Below are positions 12,799 to 24,098 of a DNA stretch of 60,000 bases, piece after piece (the stretch's first letter is position 1; every line of letters starts with the position of its first letter). Made by a program: the position numbers and the translations under genes. The DNA is from Branchiostoma floridae (Eukaryota > Chordata > Leptocardii > Amphioxiformes > Branchiostomatidae). The stretch is from positions 28,510,379 through 28,570,378 of the forward strand of contig NC_049981.1 in assembly GCF_000003815.2 (NCBI RefSeq), read 5' to 3'. A model generated the notes under the pieces. That model did no database searches, had not been told where the DNA came from, and saw only the letters and a list, made by a program, of their open reading frames with translations.

Positions 12799-12970
12799 GA
12801 CTGACCCTTATCGCGCACCGCACCCACAACAACCTGCGTAACTGTCGTAAATAAGTACACCGCTTCAAAGAGCGTACTTCTGTTGCTGGGAAGGGATATA
12901 TGATAACACAACCGGGGGGAGGGGGGATGTATTCTACTCAAGGACGCACCTGTCCCCCGTGTGCGCTAAC

Positions 12971-13175
12971 TACAGAGGGCAGGATAACGGTCGATAAGGC
13001 GTCAGAAGGATGACGGCTGAGACACAACGGTTTACCGGTTTCGACCTTTTATTCAAAAGTCTTCATCAGAATCTTCATCAGAGTCTTCATCTAGTCCTTA
13101 GAGATCACCAGGGTTTGAAGAGCAGCATCTCGTCGTGACCGTCACCCAATGAACATACAGAGGGCAGGATAACGG
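12971..13175. mobile_element. Retroposon-like insert between 20-bp direct repeats
   Basis: The 20-mer TACAGAGGGCAGGATAACGG occurs at 12971-12990 and again, identical, at 13156-13175. Between them lie 165 bp containing a CGGTTTCGACC motif and four tandem copies of a TCTTCATCA-type dodecamer. Long exact direct repeats around a short insert fit target-site duplication by LINE-type retroposition. The insert family is not identified. Confidence 0.55.
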
Positions 13176-16100
13176 GACACGTAAACAGCCTTTTTACTGG
13201 ATCTAGCCTAATGCTTGGAGTTAATCCTTATCTCATCAACATGTCAAAATGTCTCAACGTCAAGCATGGTTTGCTTGGTCCCTTTACAAGGAACCCACCT
13301 ACCCTAATGGGGAAACTGAGCTGTAAAACACGCGTATTCTAAAAGCCTGTACTGGAAATGAAGGGGATTTATAGAACGTAGTTCCCCAGGTACCTCCTCT
13401 CCCCTTGAGATAAGACTGAAGATACAGGTATATTAAAAGCCTGTGCTCAATGCAAGAAAGGGTTTTAGAGAGTGAAGTTAATTTCGCTACGGCTGGTACC
13501 AGTTGGGCATGCAGGATGACATTATTAGTATGTTGTCCCTGTCAACACAGCCCCCACATATACATGTACTTTAGGGTCAGTGCTGTCACAAGACAGGTAT
13601 CTGCTGATGTGACACAAGCGCCCCGAACTGCCGAGGTGTCAACCTTTACCCACCTGAGTTCAATCTTCACCCAGAAAACACCTGCGAAGTCCTGTGACAG
13701 GTTTCAGCATACCTGTTGATCAAGGGCGGTGCGTACGTGAACTATGCCCTACGTGTTTACGTCGTAACACTTTCTTATGGCAAAAACCCCCTATGCATAT
13801 ATAACATACCTTAGCTGTTCTACCATAATGGTTCCCTACGTCCTAGCTGTCACCAACTTAGACACGGGTTGTGAGATTGTGTCAGGAAAGCAGTGGAGGT
13901 ACGTATACACACCTCAGGTGGGACTGTTTGGTTTGGGCTAGCATGCAAGCGTAACTATAAAGTTCCCATTGGAGCCCTTGCTTGTCTTGTACTAGTTATC
14001 AAAGTGGACGAGAAACTAAAAGGAAATCATAGAAACCCTTACTCTTCCATGCACCTATCACTTGTGGCGGGACTACCACACCCAGCGTTTATTCGGGTCA
14101 AATTCCGGGTCAATCTGCCCCTCTGTCCTGTCCCGGTACACCTGGCTCATCTGACAGTCCCATGACATATCGCACACCTGTCGTAACCACCGCCTACCCA
14201 GATCCTACACCATACTTAACCCTAACCATTTTATAACCTTACCTAGTACTAGAACCACTGAGAGTCCTAACTAATCCAATGTTGACGGCTAAATTTCCAT
14301 ATGTCCCAAGAAATCTACCGTTAGTCCAGGGGAGGGGGACGGCCACCGCCCTTAATAGATTGTAGACTGGTGACTTCCCACCTACCCGCCGTGCTTAGCA
14401 GACACCCTGTGATACAACAGGTGCTTCGTATGGACTCTGCACTATCCAAACCTACCTGCGGGCTAGGAAGAAGGCATGATGTCCGCCTGGTTCAGTGAAA
14501 ACTGCCACTAGAATTAGGACAACATAGCGCCAGAGTCTGTTGGTACGGTCCCTTCCGTTCCTTTCTGTAACGGGCCAGGTCACACGGGGGCGAGCGCTAT
14601 TATCATGACAAAGGGCACGGCAAGTGAGCGGGATCATGTATCACCGAACCCCACCCCGTTTGTTCATACAACACCGCACTTCCATATCGCACACATTTCT
14701 GACGTTCTCAGGATGAAAAAAAAAAACACGAAATAATACCATTAAGCATCCGACGTATTTCTTTGCAATGTTTCATCAATCAATTCTTTATAATAATGAA
14801 GTTTTTATTTTTTTTTTTCATCTTGTAGGAAATGTCTTTTCCGGTGCAAAATATTTCTGTAGGTACTGATTTGAGTTTGGTCAGTAGTCTGACAACAAAT
14901 AGTTTGGCAATAGATAACAAAAAAATAGCTAACCATGGCTTGATGCATGTGTTTACATTTCATAAACTATCAACAGTTATTGTTAATTCGACGTTTAAGA
15001 CACAACCCTGTTTTGTCATTAAAAGGACCATATGATTGGTTTTGAACGTTATAATTTGAATGCATAACGGTTGTCTATATTTTAACGATTATAACTTATA
15101 AGGACTGTCCTTGTCATTCTCTTTCTGTACTGTTATGTACACCTAGTCAAAGAGAGTGCCGTACAAGGTAGATGAAATTACAGTCCCTTTTACTCGATGT
15201 TATATATACAACCTTGAAATTCCTGCGGGACTTGGAACAAAAGTGCGTATAGTCCAGACCCGCATTCTACCTCGTGTACTGAACGCATGGTGTCACTTTC
15301 GACATGTGTTAGTCAGTGTTTTTGTTTGTAGAAATAATACAAACGATAATTAGGCGACAAAGCGTTGTAGCGGAAGAATTCAAACTGTTAATCAAATTGG
15401 CAAGGTAGTGGAACACTTGAACTAAATTTCCTATGCATAACGTTCAGCACCGAATGCTATGTTGATAAAATGCATGGTGAAATCTATCTGTTGAATACAC
15501 TAGGACAACAAGCAAAGTTGTCCTTCCTGTCATTCATTCGCTTCTATTCCATTTTTCATCACTCAGGCGTTTCATTATACGGTTCAGCTAAATATGTATT
15601 TTTGCACAGTTTGAAAATTAAGTATTGACGGCGCACATCTGAGTAGTGTCGCAGCAGTGCATAGTGAGAATGTTTTAATGCACAGCATTTGTGGAAGTAT
15701 TGACATAACAGGTGACTATCACTTTTTCAAGACCGTTAAGGTTTGAATAATTCACACCAGGACTCTCTTCGATGCTTCAAAGTGTGGTGGGGTTTTTTTC
15801 CGTGCACGAGTTTTGGCTCTCGTCAACACGCGACCTCCAGCTGTACGTCACATCCGTCCCCATTTTGTATAGAATAGAGTTAGGCAATAGGTGTAGTCGA
15901 GTGAAGAAATAGGTGTAGTCGATTGAGGCATTGTTACCGATTAATGCATTCAGAGGAAAACAGAAAGCCTCACATACACTAGAAGTGACGGACCTGATAG
16001 GCTACACGTAATCCTGTTAAACAAATTGTGATTGTGTTTACATACTGTAGTTCCTACTTATTAGAGTCATATTACACAAAACTGTATCGCTTTTGAAAGA

Positions 16101-17768
16101 ACGAAATTCCTTTCTTCGTATTGTGTAACCGCTGTAAATACTACCCGAATAGGATATTGCACGTTTACGCAGACATGTGGAAATGAACGTGGAAAATGAG
16201 AGCAAGAGAATAATGAAAAAAAGACACATACGTAAGATGTCACTTTAAGTGTCACAATTTACGTTAACACAAAAATAATTGCATGTATTCACATTGTGTT
16301 CAGGAGTTGTATTTGAAATTCTTATAATTTCACGGCTCCTTCCCTTTGGGCAACATTAGTCCATGGAAAGATAAGCAAAAATTCTTCCAGTGCATTAAAT
16401 AAAATTGTAAATTATAGTAGAGTCTAAACTTTCTTCCAACACAAAACAGAAAGAACTTGCTTATAATTGTAAATTGCTTAACAGGAATTATAGCAACAAA
16501 AAGCACAGACAATAAAGGAACGAAATGGTTTACAATCTGATTACAATCTGATGTCGCTGAATGCCTGTTCCTCAGTGTTAGTGAATCACAGAAGTGCGTA
16601 ACAAACATGAATGACAATAACGCTGCTCAAGTATGCTTGTTGTCACTAACACCAGGGTTGCCATAACAAACACATACTTTTGAGGAAGTACACAATTACA
16701 GGAAAACAGTTAAGCCCATGCGGCGTGTTCTGTGACATTCTCACGCTCCTTGTTAAGCTGTATAACCGTGAGAAACCGCGCTGAAGAATCTCATCACTGC
16801 ATCGTTCACTATAGGCTTAAACCTAAAGGACTATGAATAATTCACTGTTCTTAGATATGCGAATTTTCGGAATTGTTCGCGTTTCTCTAGCAAGTTATTA
16901 CAGCAGGAAATAACAAAAATTACCGTTTCACTTCCTCGGTGTTTTAGATAATATTTGATCATTTTGGAAGAATTTTCTTGATTATATATTTGAAACCATG
17001 ACCTTAAAATGGACTAAAACAAAGCCTAAAAACAAACTGTTTTGTGGAAATTCAACAGTCTATCAATTGGAAACCGAATACAACCTGAAGAGCGCCGTTG
17101 ATAAAACAGGAACCCGTAACAAGATCTAGGAATGCCTCTCAACGACAGGATGATGGTGCTACAGTCACAGACTCAGTCGGTACGCACAGCAAAGGAAGTA
17201 ACTAAGGCTCTTGACTGATGTTATGGGCGGAAGTATTACAGTTTAGCTTGATTTGTTTTAACATTGTTCAGCAGTATGCCGTATATCAAGTATTGACGTA
17301 AATCTAGGACTTGCAGACGAAAAAGAATGATTGTGTTGATCATGAATTTTATATCTTTGTACAGTTAGCTTATCAAGCTTGATGTAGCATATTTGTACTA
17401 CGAGTTTCAATGCCAGCGCTTTTATATAGGAAAGGTACAGCTCAGCTTAGTTCAGATCACCTATGAAAAATGGGTCTTCCATTTTGCCTGTTGTCTCTAT
17501 TAACTTGTCTCAAGTTAACCTTTTAGACCTCTACTGGATTACGCAATACAACATACCCTTGCTATGCAGACGCCAGGTTCGTTTCCGTCGTTAAATGGAA
17601 AATCATATAAGCCAGAAAGCTAGACAGAGCTGTGTCTGAAACTACTGAGCTGTGTAACATGATTTGTAACCGTGTGGACCGAACGGTTTCGCCGGATTAG
17701 TCCGAGATATATTTAGGTTCACCTTTGTTTACACGAGCGCTAGTCATGTTACATGTACGGGTTCTCAA
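13176..17768. other. Spacer, no gene seen
   Basis: About 4.6 kb without a convincing exon, RNA gene or recognised element. Open frames here are short and lack homology I can recognise. Confidence 0.55.
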
Positions 17769-17995
17769 CTTTCCAAGCAGAGGTTTGGTAGGGAAGATTG
17801 TGACCTTCTTATCATATTATATATCCAGTTTTCGTTCCGCCGGCCCTGGCGGATGGATACGGGACAGACGTTGCTGAAGAAGATTGTGACCATCCTGTCA
17901 TAGGCCTCGTTTATTTTCAGCCAGGGCTGGAAGAAATAAAACTGGGAATATGACAAGAAGGTTACAATCTTTCCCACCAACCTCTGCTTGGAAAG
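17769..17995. mobile_element. Foldback MITE with about 50-bp terminal inverted repeats
   Basis: The left end begins CTTTCCAAGCAGAGGTTTGG and the right end is its near-exact inverse. The match extends about 50 bp with few differences, through the ACCTTCTTATCATATT segment and its partner. The 227-bp unit has no coding capacity. No clear target duplication is visible, so the superfamily stays open. Confidence 0.8.
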
Positions 17996-18607
17996 TACAG
18001 CCCGAGCCTTCTCTGTCTTCTCTTGCCAACAACGCAGGACAGCGGAGTTATTCTAAAGAGGTTGCTCAGTGCAAGACCAAGAAATCACTCTTGTGCATTG
18101 AACTAAGTTACTAATGTTACGGGTTACAAGAATAAGACTGTAACAGTATCTCTTATTCATAAGTCAGAAACATCACGGAGTAAGACTGACTGATCCAGTA
18201 GGAGAAGCAGGTATTACGAGGGCTGTTTGGGAAATTCATTTAGACCAGAATGGTTGTGTGACAGGTCTATTACTGCACCAAGGATATAATTAATTTGATG
18301 TCGTAAATATTATTGCGATGTTATATATGATAAGGCATTTAATAATGTACTGGACACACATGCGTTATCATCTTGCTGGTATATACTAGATTGGTAACCT
18401 GTTACATGACCTTGTGTAGTGTATATAGCCAAGCATTTCTGCTAGTACGTTAGCTGCTCTCCTGCAAACAGGTTACAATCATGGCATTCTGTCAAAGTTG
18501 CGAAGTAAACACGGCATTATGAATAAACAAGTATTAACTTACATTTATAGATTTTCTACTACAATGGATGAATGACACATTTGGTAACTTTGGTAAAAAG
18601 TAGTTTA

Positions 18608-19148
18608 GGCCACAGCAAGTAAATTTTATGGATGACATCAGCGCACGCATTAATTTTCGCCTGATTTCAGAAAAAAAAACAAGAATTTCTTTCTTCTGCA
18701 GGGATGGTCAACGTGACGATAAAGTACCAAAATGAGCAAATATAGTGTGTTGTAGCCCAATAATTGTACTTCCTTGTAAAAGTGACACTTGCTAGGTACC
18801 CAGGACTGTAATTGTAGAAATGAAACTTATTGGATTGTTGTAAAAGTGACACCAACATGGAAGCTATGAGTGTGGTTACCAACTTTGTTGGTGATGCCAG
18901 TCTACCAGACTACTGTCAATTTTACCACACCAGTACATGTCTTAAATACAGGAATGAATGCTTTGTTGGCTCTGATGCCATATTTTGTCCCTTTAATTTT
19001 TTTTACAACAGTCATCTCAACTTCATGGTGCCTATTTTTGGAAATGTAGCCATCTTTTTTTTTTCACCCATCTTGTTTTTTTTCGCCCTATCGCACTATT
19101 TTTGCAGTCTGCAGAGGATATCATCCATAAAATCTACTTGCTGTGGCC
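18608..19148. mobile_element. PIF/Harbinger-type MITE, copy 1 (TSD TTA)
   Basis: Terminal inverted repeats of about 32 bp begin GGCCACAGCAAGTAAATTTT. The element is flanked by TTA on both sides (18605-18607 and 19149-19151). A 3-bp TWA duplication is the hallmark of PIF/Harbinger elements. A second copy lies at 33688-34190, and both share the full internal sequence including a spurious open frame beginning MEAMS. No transposase is visible. Confidence 0.85.
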
Positions 19149-20107
19149 TTACTACAAATGACGGGTAAAATTCCACATCGTAAACTGCCTTTAACAAGTA
19201 CAGTCTGACAAGTTTATAGACAAAGTTTTAAGTATAAGTTCAATACGCCATTATACTATTAAGTGTTTCGATACGCTATTCTTTTGACAATATTGGTAAG
19301 TAGAAATCGTTTTAGGTAATATCAGTAGTTGTTTTTGGTTGTGTTATGTAATATTGTTAGTCTTACCTTTTCTGCTCATGCTGCATGTCGTACACGAATT
19401 CAAAGAAAGGAGGAAGTGAAAGAATTGGTGCATGTCAGGCCAGGAGATCGAAGGATGTTTACCAGACAACCAAGGGTCACTGCAGTTGCTTTGTGAAATA
19501 TACATGGACTGGAACGTGTTAGCGTTCATCCTTTGTAACTGCTGGTAAACCACTAGGTAAAATATTCGCATAACATAAACCTTACACACTATAAGTATCT
19601 GAGTGCGAGTTGTTGTTTTGTGATCGCTACCGTTTTCTTACTTTTGCGATTTTCAGTTTATATCGCGGCAAATGCTTGGTAAGCGGCAGTCTTCACTTCA
19701 TGACACAAAGTTCCTAAATCAGCTTATGAATAGAAATAACACCACCAAGGGCCTGTCGTGGTTTCTAGATCTATTCTTGATAGGTTTAGTCCCCCCCCCC
19801 TTGTACCTAACCAAAAACAAACACCACCTGTTAAACCACCCCCTGGGTTATACAGCATAAGACAACTTCCTCCTACCCACTTACTAACCTAGTAGTACAA
19901 CTGTACGACTATATATAATACAGTTCACCTCCAGGCACCTAAGAACAACATATTATAGCCTACCTTATGCTTGTATCATGAACTGGAAACAGGCAGAAGT
20001 CAACAGGTAAAAGTAACGGCGGCGAATCAATAAACAGAACCGATCGAAACTTGAGTCAGCAGCCGCCAGCCGTCTGACCAACGCCCAGTCTCTAGTCGTG
20101 TTGACAC
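19149..20107. other. Spacer, no gene seen
   Basis: Sequence up to the assembly gap. A C-homopolymer lies at 19790-19800. No exon or named repeat is recognised. Confidence 0.5.
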
Positions 20108-20207
20108 NNNNNNNNNNNNNNNNNNNNNNNNNNNNNNNNNNNNNNNNNNNNNNNNNNNNNNNNNNNNNNNNNNNNNNNNNNNNNNNNNNNNNNNNNNNNN
20201 NNNNNNN
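20108..20207. other. Assembly gap of exactly 100 N
   Basis: Runs of N from 20108 to 20207. Exactly 100 N usually stands for a gap of unknown size, so distances across it should not be trusted. Confidence 0.98.
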
Positions 20208-21994
20208 GGTCATCGTATTTTAACTTTTCTGAGCGCTCCTTTGTGTGCAGCGATGAAAATTCCATTTCCATGGTACAGACCTGGTCACATTTAATTGTTT
20301 CCGTGTATTTGTCTTGGCACTCATGAGCTGACTCGGTGAACAAAATGTATTTGACTTTAATCAGAAACGCAGCAACAGATGGTTGCTTATTTGTTATGCA
20401 AACTTTAGATTTGAGTCTCGAATACAGAAAGGTCTGTATGAATTTGAACTTTGACTTTGTAATGATAAGCCAATATGCGGGTTTGAAGCGTATGTAAGGA
20501 TTTTATAACCGAGGAGAAGAAGAAAACAATAAACTTTATAATTTTCTTTAAGATTAATTATGAGGCATTCTGAATGAGAAACTCGCACAAATCTTATCCG
20601 CATTGTATGTTTTTTTCTCACTTCTCGTGACTGTACCAATAACATGCCTCTCAAAGTATTTTAAGTAAGCAGATTCCGTTCTCATGCTAATATCAGAAAC
20701 TTCAAGTAACACGCCAAGTGTTTTGTACGTGAAATCTTAGTTTTCGACAACAACAAAATACAAAGTCCTCATCTCTTCTTCTTGATAACGGACGGTCATA
20801 AGGTCTCACGTGAGCACAATGGTCTCGCTCATCTGACAGGTTTGAAGTACAGGACACATCACATGGACCACTGCCATGGCAACGGCTGTTTGCGGTGACG
20901 CAAACCGTGTATCGTACTTCTCACTATGATGCGACATACAAAAATGCAGAAGCATTGGATGACCTTTCGTCGCAAAATGTTTTTGATCTGGGACATATTT
21001 CTAGCCGAGTGGTACACATGTTGACGCTGACGTCATCCCGTCGTGTGTATCTCGTGGGAAATCAGGAAGTGATCGATCGTACCGTCGAGCAGCGGAGGTG
21101 TACTGAGAAACCGTCCGTGTTACATGTCTTATATAAACCAATAGAATAGGCGCGTTTGTTGTTTACTCAGTCTATAGGCGTGGACTTTCACCTGATAGAT
21201 GACCTCATGGTGTCAGAGGTTACATGAAAACTCGATATTATGTTGTGATGAATCCTTTTTGTACTTGAACAATCTTAAAAAAGCATTTCTGTCCTTTTGT
21301 ATTGTTTATTTACCAATAGTTAACTGATTTGACTTTTTTTTGTTATACGTGTTTTGATTCGCCAATATACGCAACGTTACATTTAAGAGAAGCTGTAGAA
21401 TTTCTCCAGACGCTTGGGTAAATTGCTATTAAACTCCGTAATCGGACTGAGGTCCAGCTTCCCCATTCCAAATTACGAAATATATTTCTAAACAAAATTC
21501 CTCAACAACGAAATCAATCTTGACCACTTCTTCTCTCTCGAAAGTCACAAAACTTCTTTCGTAAGTTAAGTTTTTAAAATGTCATACTCACAAAGAACGC
21601 AACGGAACTGGTTACATGGCTTCCTTTCGTTTGTTGACTGAGGTGTTTTCTTCACAGTTTCCAAAGTTGTGACTGTTACTTAAGTACCAATCCACACTTA
21701 ACAAGACGCACAAGTAACCTTAGCACTCTTGATTTATAACCACCTGAGTGGTAATCAAATGAGAAACCTGCAACTTAAACGTCGATAGAATTTACGATCA
21801 ATTATCCATCAGGACGTATCGAGGGTAACGACACGGTTTGCCTACTCAACATCTATAAATCCCTGCCCATAATTTGTTGGGTATTGTTTATAAAAGGTTT
21901 AAACAGTAACCACAAATGGTGACTTCAAAGCAACTAGATATATGGCAGAAAGTGCACAGCCAACAACCTTGCTGAAATAAATGGTACATTTATA
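20208..21994. other. Spacer, no gene seen
   Basis: No splice-consistent exon or RNA gene is seen. A TGACGTCA palindrome occurs near 21030. Downstream of both neighbouring genes' coding parts, this is likely plain intergenic DNA. Confidence 0.5.
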
Positions 21995-22245
21995 ATGTGA
22001 TGTGTAATGGCCGGGTTTCGGACACAAAATCTAGAGGTCAAGGGTTTGATTCCTTACATTCCTTCCTAGATTTGTCCTTGGGAAAGACACTTTATAAGAC
22101 TTTCCTCACTCCACCCGGCTGTAAGAATGGGTACCTGACTTTGGTTGTACCTGACTTTGGTTGTGGATGTAAAGAGCGTTGGAAGGAGAGGGTTGGGCTC
22201 TGCCTTCCGTTACCATGCGCTAGACACAGTTCATAACAGCCCCTG
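21995..22245 (+). mobile_element. tRNA-derived SINE
   Basis: A tRNA-like head carries an A-box-like TAATGGCCGGG and a B-box GGTTTGATTCC. It is followed by the body motif CCTTGGGAAAGACACTTTAT, which resembles the conserved CTTGGGCAAGACACTT block of animal SINE bodies. A 14-bp segment TACCTGACTTTGGT is tandemly repeated near 22132-22162. The family is inferred from these motifs only. Confidence 0.6.
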
Positions 22246-23898
22246 ACTTACTATGATCTCAGAAAGGCTATGAGACTGTAACGTTTCTATTACTTTCTAA
22301 TAATGAACGAATTTCCTTACCAGTTTATAGCCTTCTCTTTAAAGTCTTCAGTTTCTGGGAGAGCGACTAATTCAGACGAGTACCAGCTTCATTTTGAGTT
22401 TGATAACTAAGCCTTAAGAAATGGGTGTGTCCTCAGCAAATTCCAGGCAAACATCAAAGGTTTAGAAGGATTTGGGTCAAATAAGACAGATTGCTATGGT
22501 TCTTTAGAAAGCTGTTGTTGCACCTAAACATTGTTATGAATAGCGCATAACTATGTTACTGTCGTGTTGTAGGAACTTTGAAAAATGATTCAGGTTGGGG
22601 TAGTATTTGAGTCAAGCTCTGTAACACTTACACTCAGCTGGAAAAATTTCCGGAGCTTTCCCTACCAAGTTGGGGTAAAAACCTTTATCACTATCAAGCT
22701 TCAAAAATGTCTTCCTCTATGGACAGCAGACTTAAATGTGGCAAATAAATACATTTCATTTTCAAACACAGAAATAATCCATTGTCCTCATCAGCCATGT
22801 TTGAGTTTCAATGTATTTCATTCAAATATATTATACATGAAATGGCAGTCATGTGCGTTCAACAGAAAAAGAACTTTCAAGTTTCAATTCAAACGAAGGG
22901 CACCAAGCAGCCAAAGTGACATGTACCTTTCCAAGTCTTCTAAAACAGTTAGGTAGCATCACAAGCTGCAAACAATAAAAAGTATTAAGTATACTGAAGG
23001 AAATAGAAAGGACTGTGTCAAAGAAGTCATTAGTAGATACATGTATCACAGGTGCTTCAATGACAGGGAATTGACTAAATGTAAATATAAATGTATATGT
23101 AAACTTATTCTTCACCATCTTACAAGACCAACTTTACCTACAGAAAATAAACTGTTAAGACTTTAATTTTCACTTCACTTTCCAAGTGTTAGTTAGCATT
23201 GATTACCACTATGTCACAAGGTAATACTAATCTGCATACTGGGACGTTTCTACCTCTATTTACATTGAAGTACTTTGTCAGCAGAAAATATATTTCTGTA
23301 CAATCATGATATATCTGACAGAACTGCAACCAAAATCCATTCTAATTTAATTGAATAAAAACTGAGAGTTTAATGAGAAGATACTACTTTGCTATACCAC
23401 CTGCACAACTTTCTAACCTTTAAAAAAGACACAGTGTATCTGGCCCTAAATACTTACTTGTGTGCTAGTTTAAGGACAATAAACCCACACTGATACTGAA
23501 GAAACTGATATTTGTGAGCAATGATCACAACATGCATGTGCTGTTACATTTCGAGTGGATTTCAAAACCATCGTGGCCACTGTTGGCTCCCTTTACATAT
23601 CATTGCAAGATAACTCAGGAAGACCATTGATCACGGATCACTCACATAATAAAGATTGTTGAGCGTTTTGTTAATTGCCTTGCCTTGAGCAATGCGATGG
23701 AGTGGAACAACCAAGTTATGGAGGGGGGTACACTTTCATAGTGAGGAGTTTTAATATTTTTTAATGCAAATCATATTCTAAAGTCTCCCGAAATTGTGAC
23801 CAAGTCGCATCATTGATGAATGGTAAGGGGGAGCATGGTCAGGGCATGGTGGCACAGCACCCTTGTTTCCTGCTGCAGGCTGGACATCCCATCATCTC
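22246..23898. other. 3' flank / 3' UTR region of the IVD gene
   Basis: Downstream of the IVD stop on the minus strand. Candidate minus-strand ATTAAA polyadenylation hexamers lie near 23748 and 23760. The 123-codon plus-strand frame at 22585-22956 has no recognisable homology and I do not call it. Confidence 0.4.
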
Positions 23899-24098
23899 TC
23901 ACTGTGCAGCAGAGTGTTGACCCTTCTGTGTCTCCTTCTTGGGCTTCTGCTGTTCTCTGTCTGACACGCCGTACTCCGCATTAAAGGCGCGGCCAATGAT
24001 GAGCCTTCGCACCTCGCTCGTGCCTGCACCGATCTCGTACAGCTTAGCGTCTCTCAGGAAGCGACCGGTGGGGTAGTCGTTGACGTAACCATTTCCAC
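23899..24098 (-). CDS. IVD: IVD terminal exon with FAD-binding end and C-terminal extension
   Basis: Carries the end of ACAD signature 2, [12 protein letters not shown] and [11 protein letters not shown], which is about where human IVD stops. It then adds a hydrophilic tail of about 22 residues ([11 protein letters not shown]...) before TGA at 23901-23899. The tail is Lys/Gln-rich and has no motif that I recognise. Confidence 0.93.

Noticed and set aside
18830-19168. 112-codon frame with hydrophobic stretches as a small membrane protein
   Set aside because: It lies almost entirely inside the Harbinger-type MITE and reappears in the second copy, so its similarity is due to shared repeat DNA.
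22585-22956. 123-codon plus-strand frame downstream of IVD
   Set aside because: AT-rich, no motif, opposite to the neighbouring gene; looks like chance.
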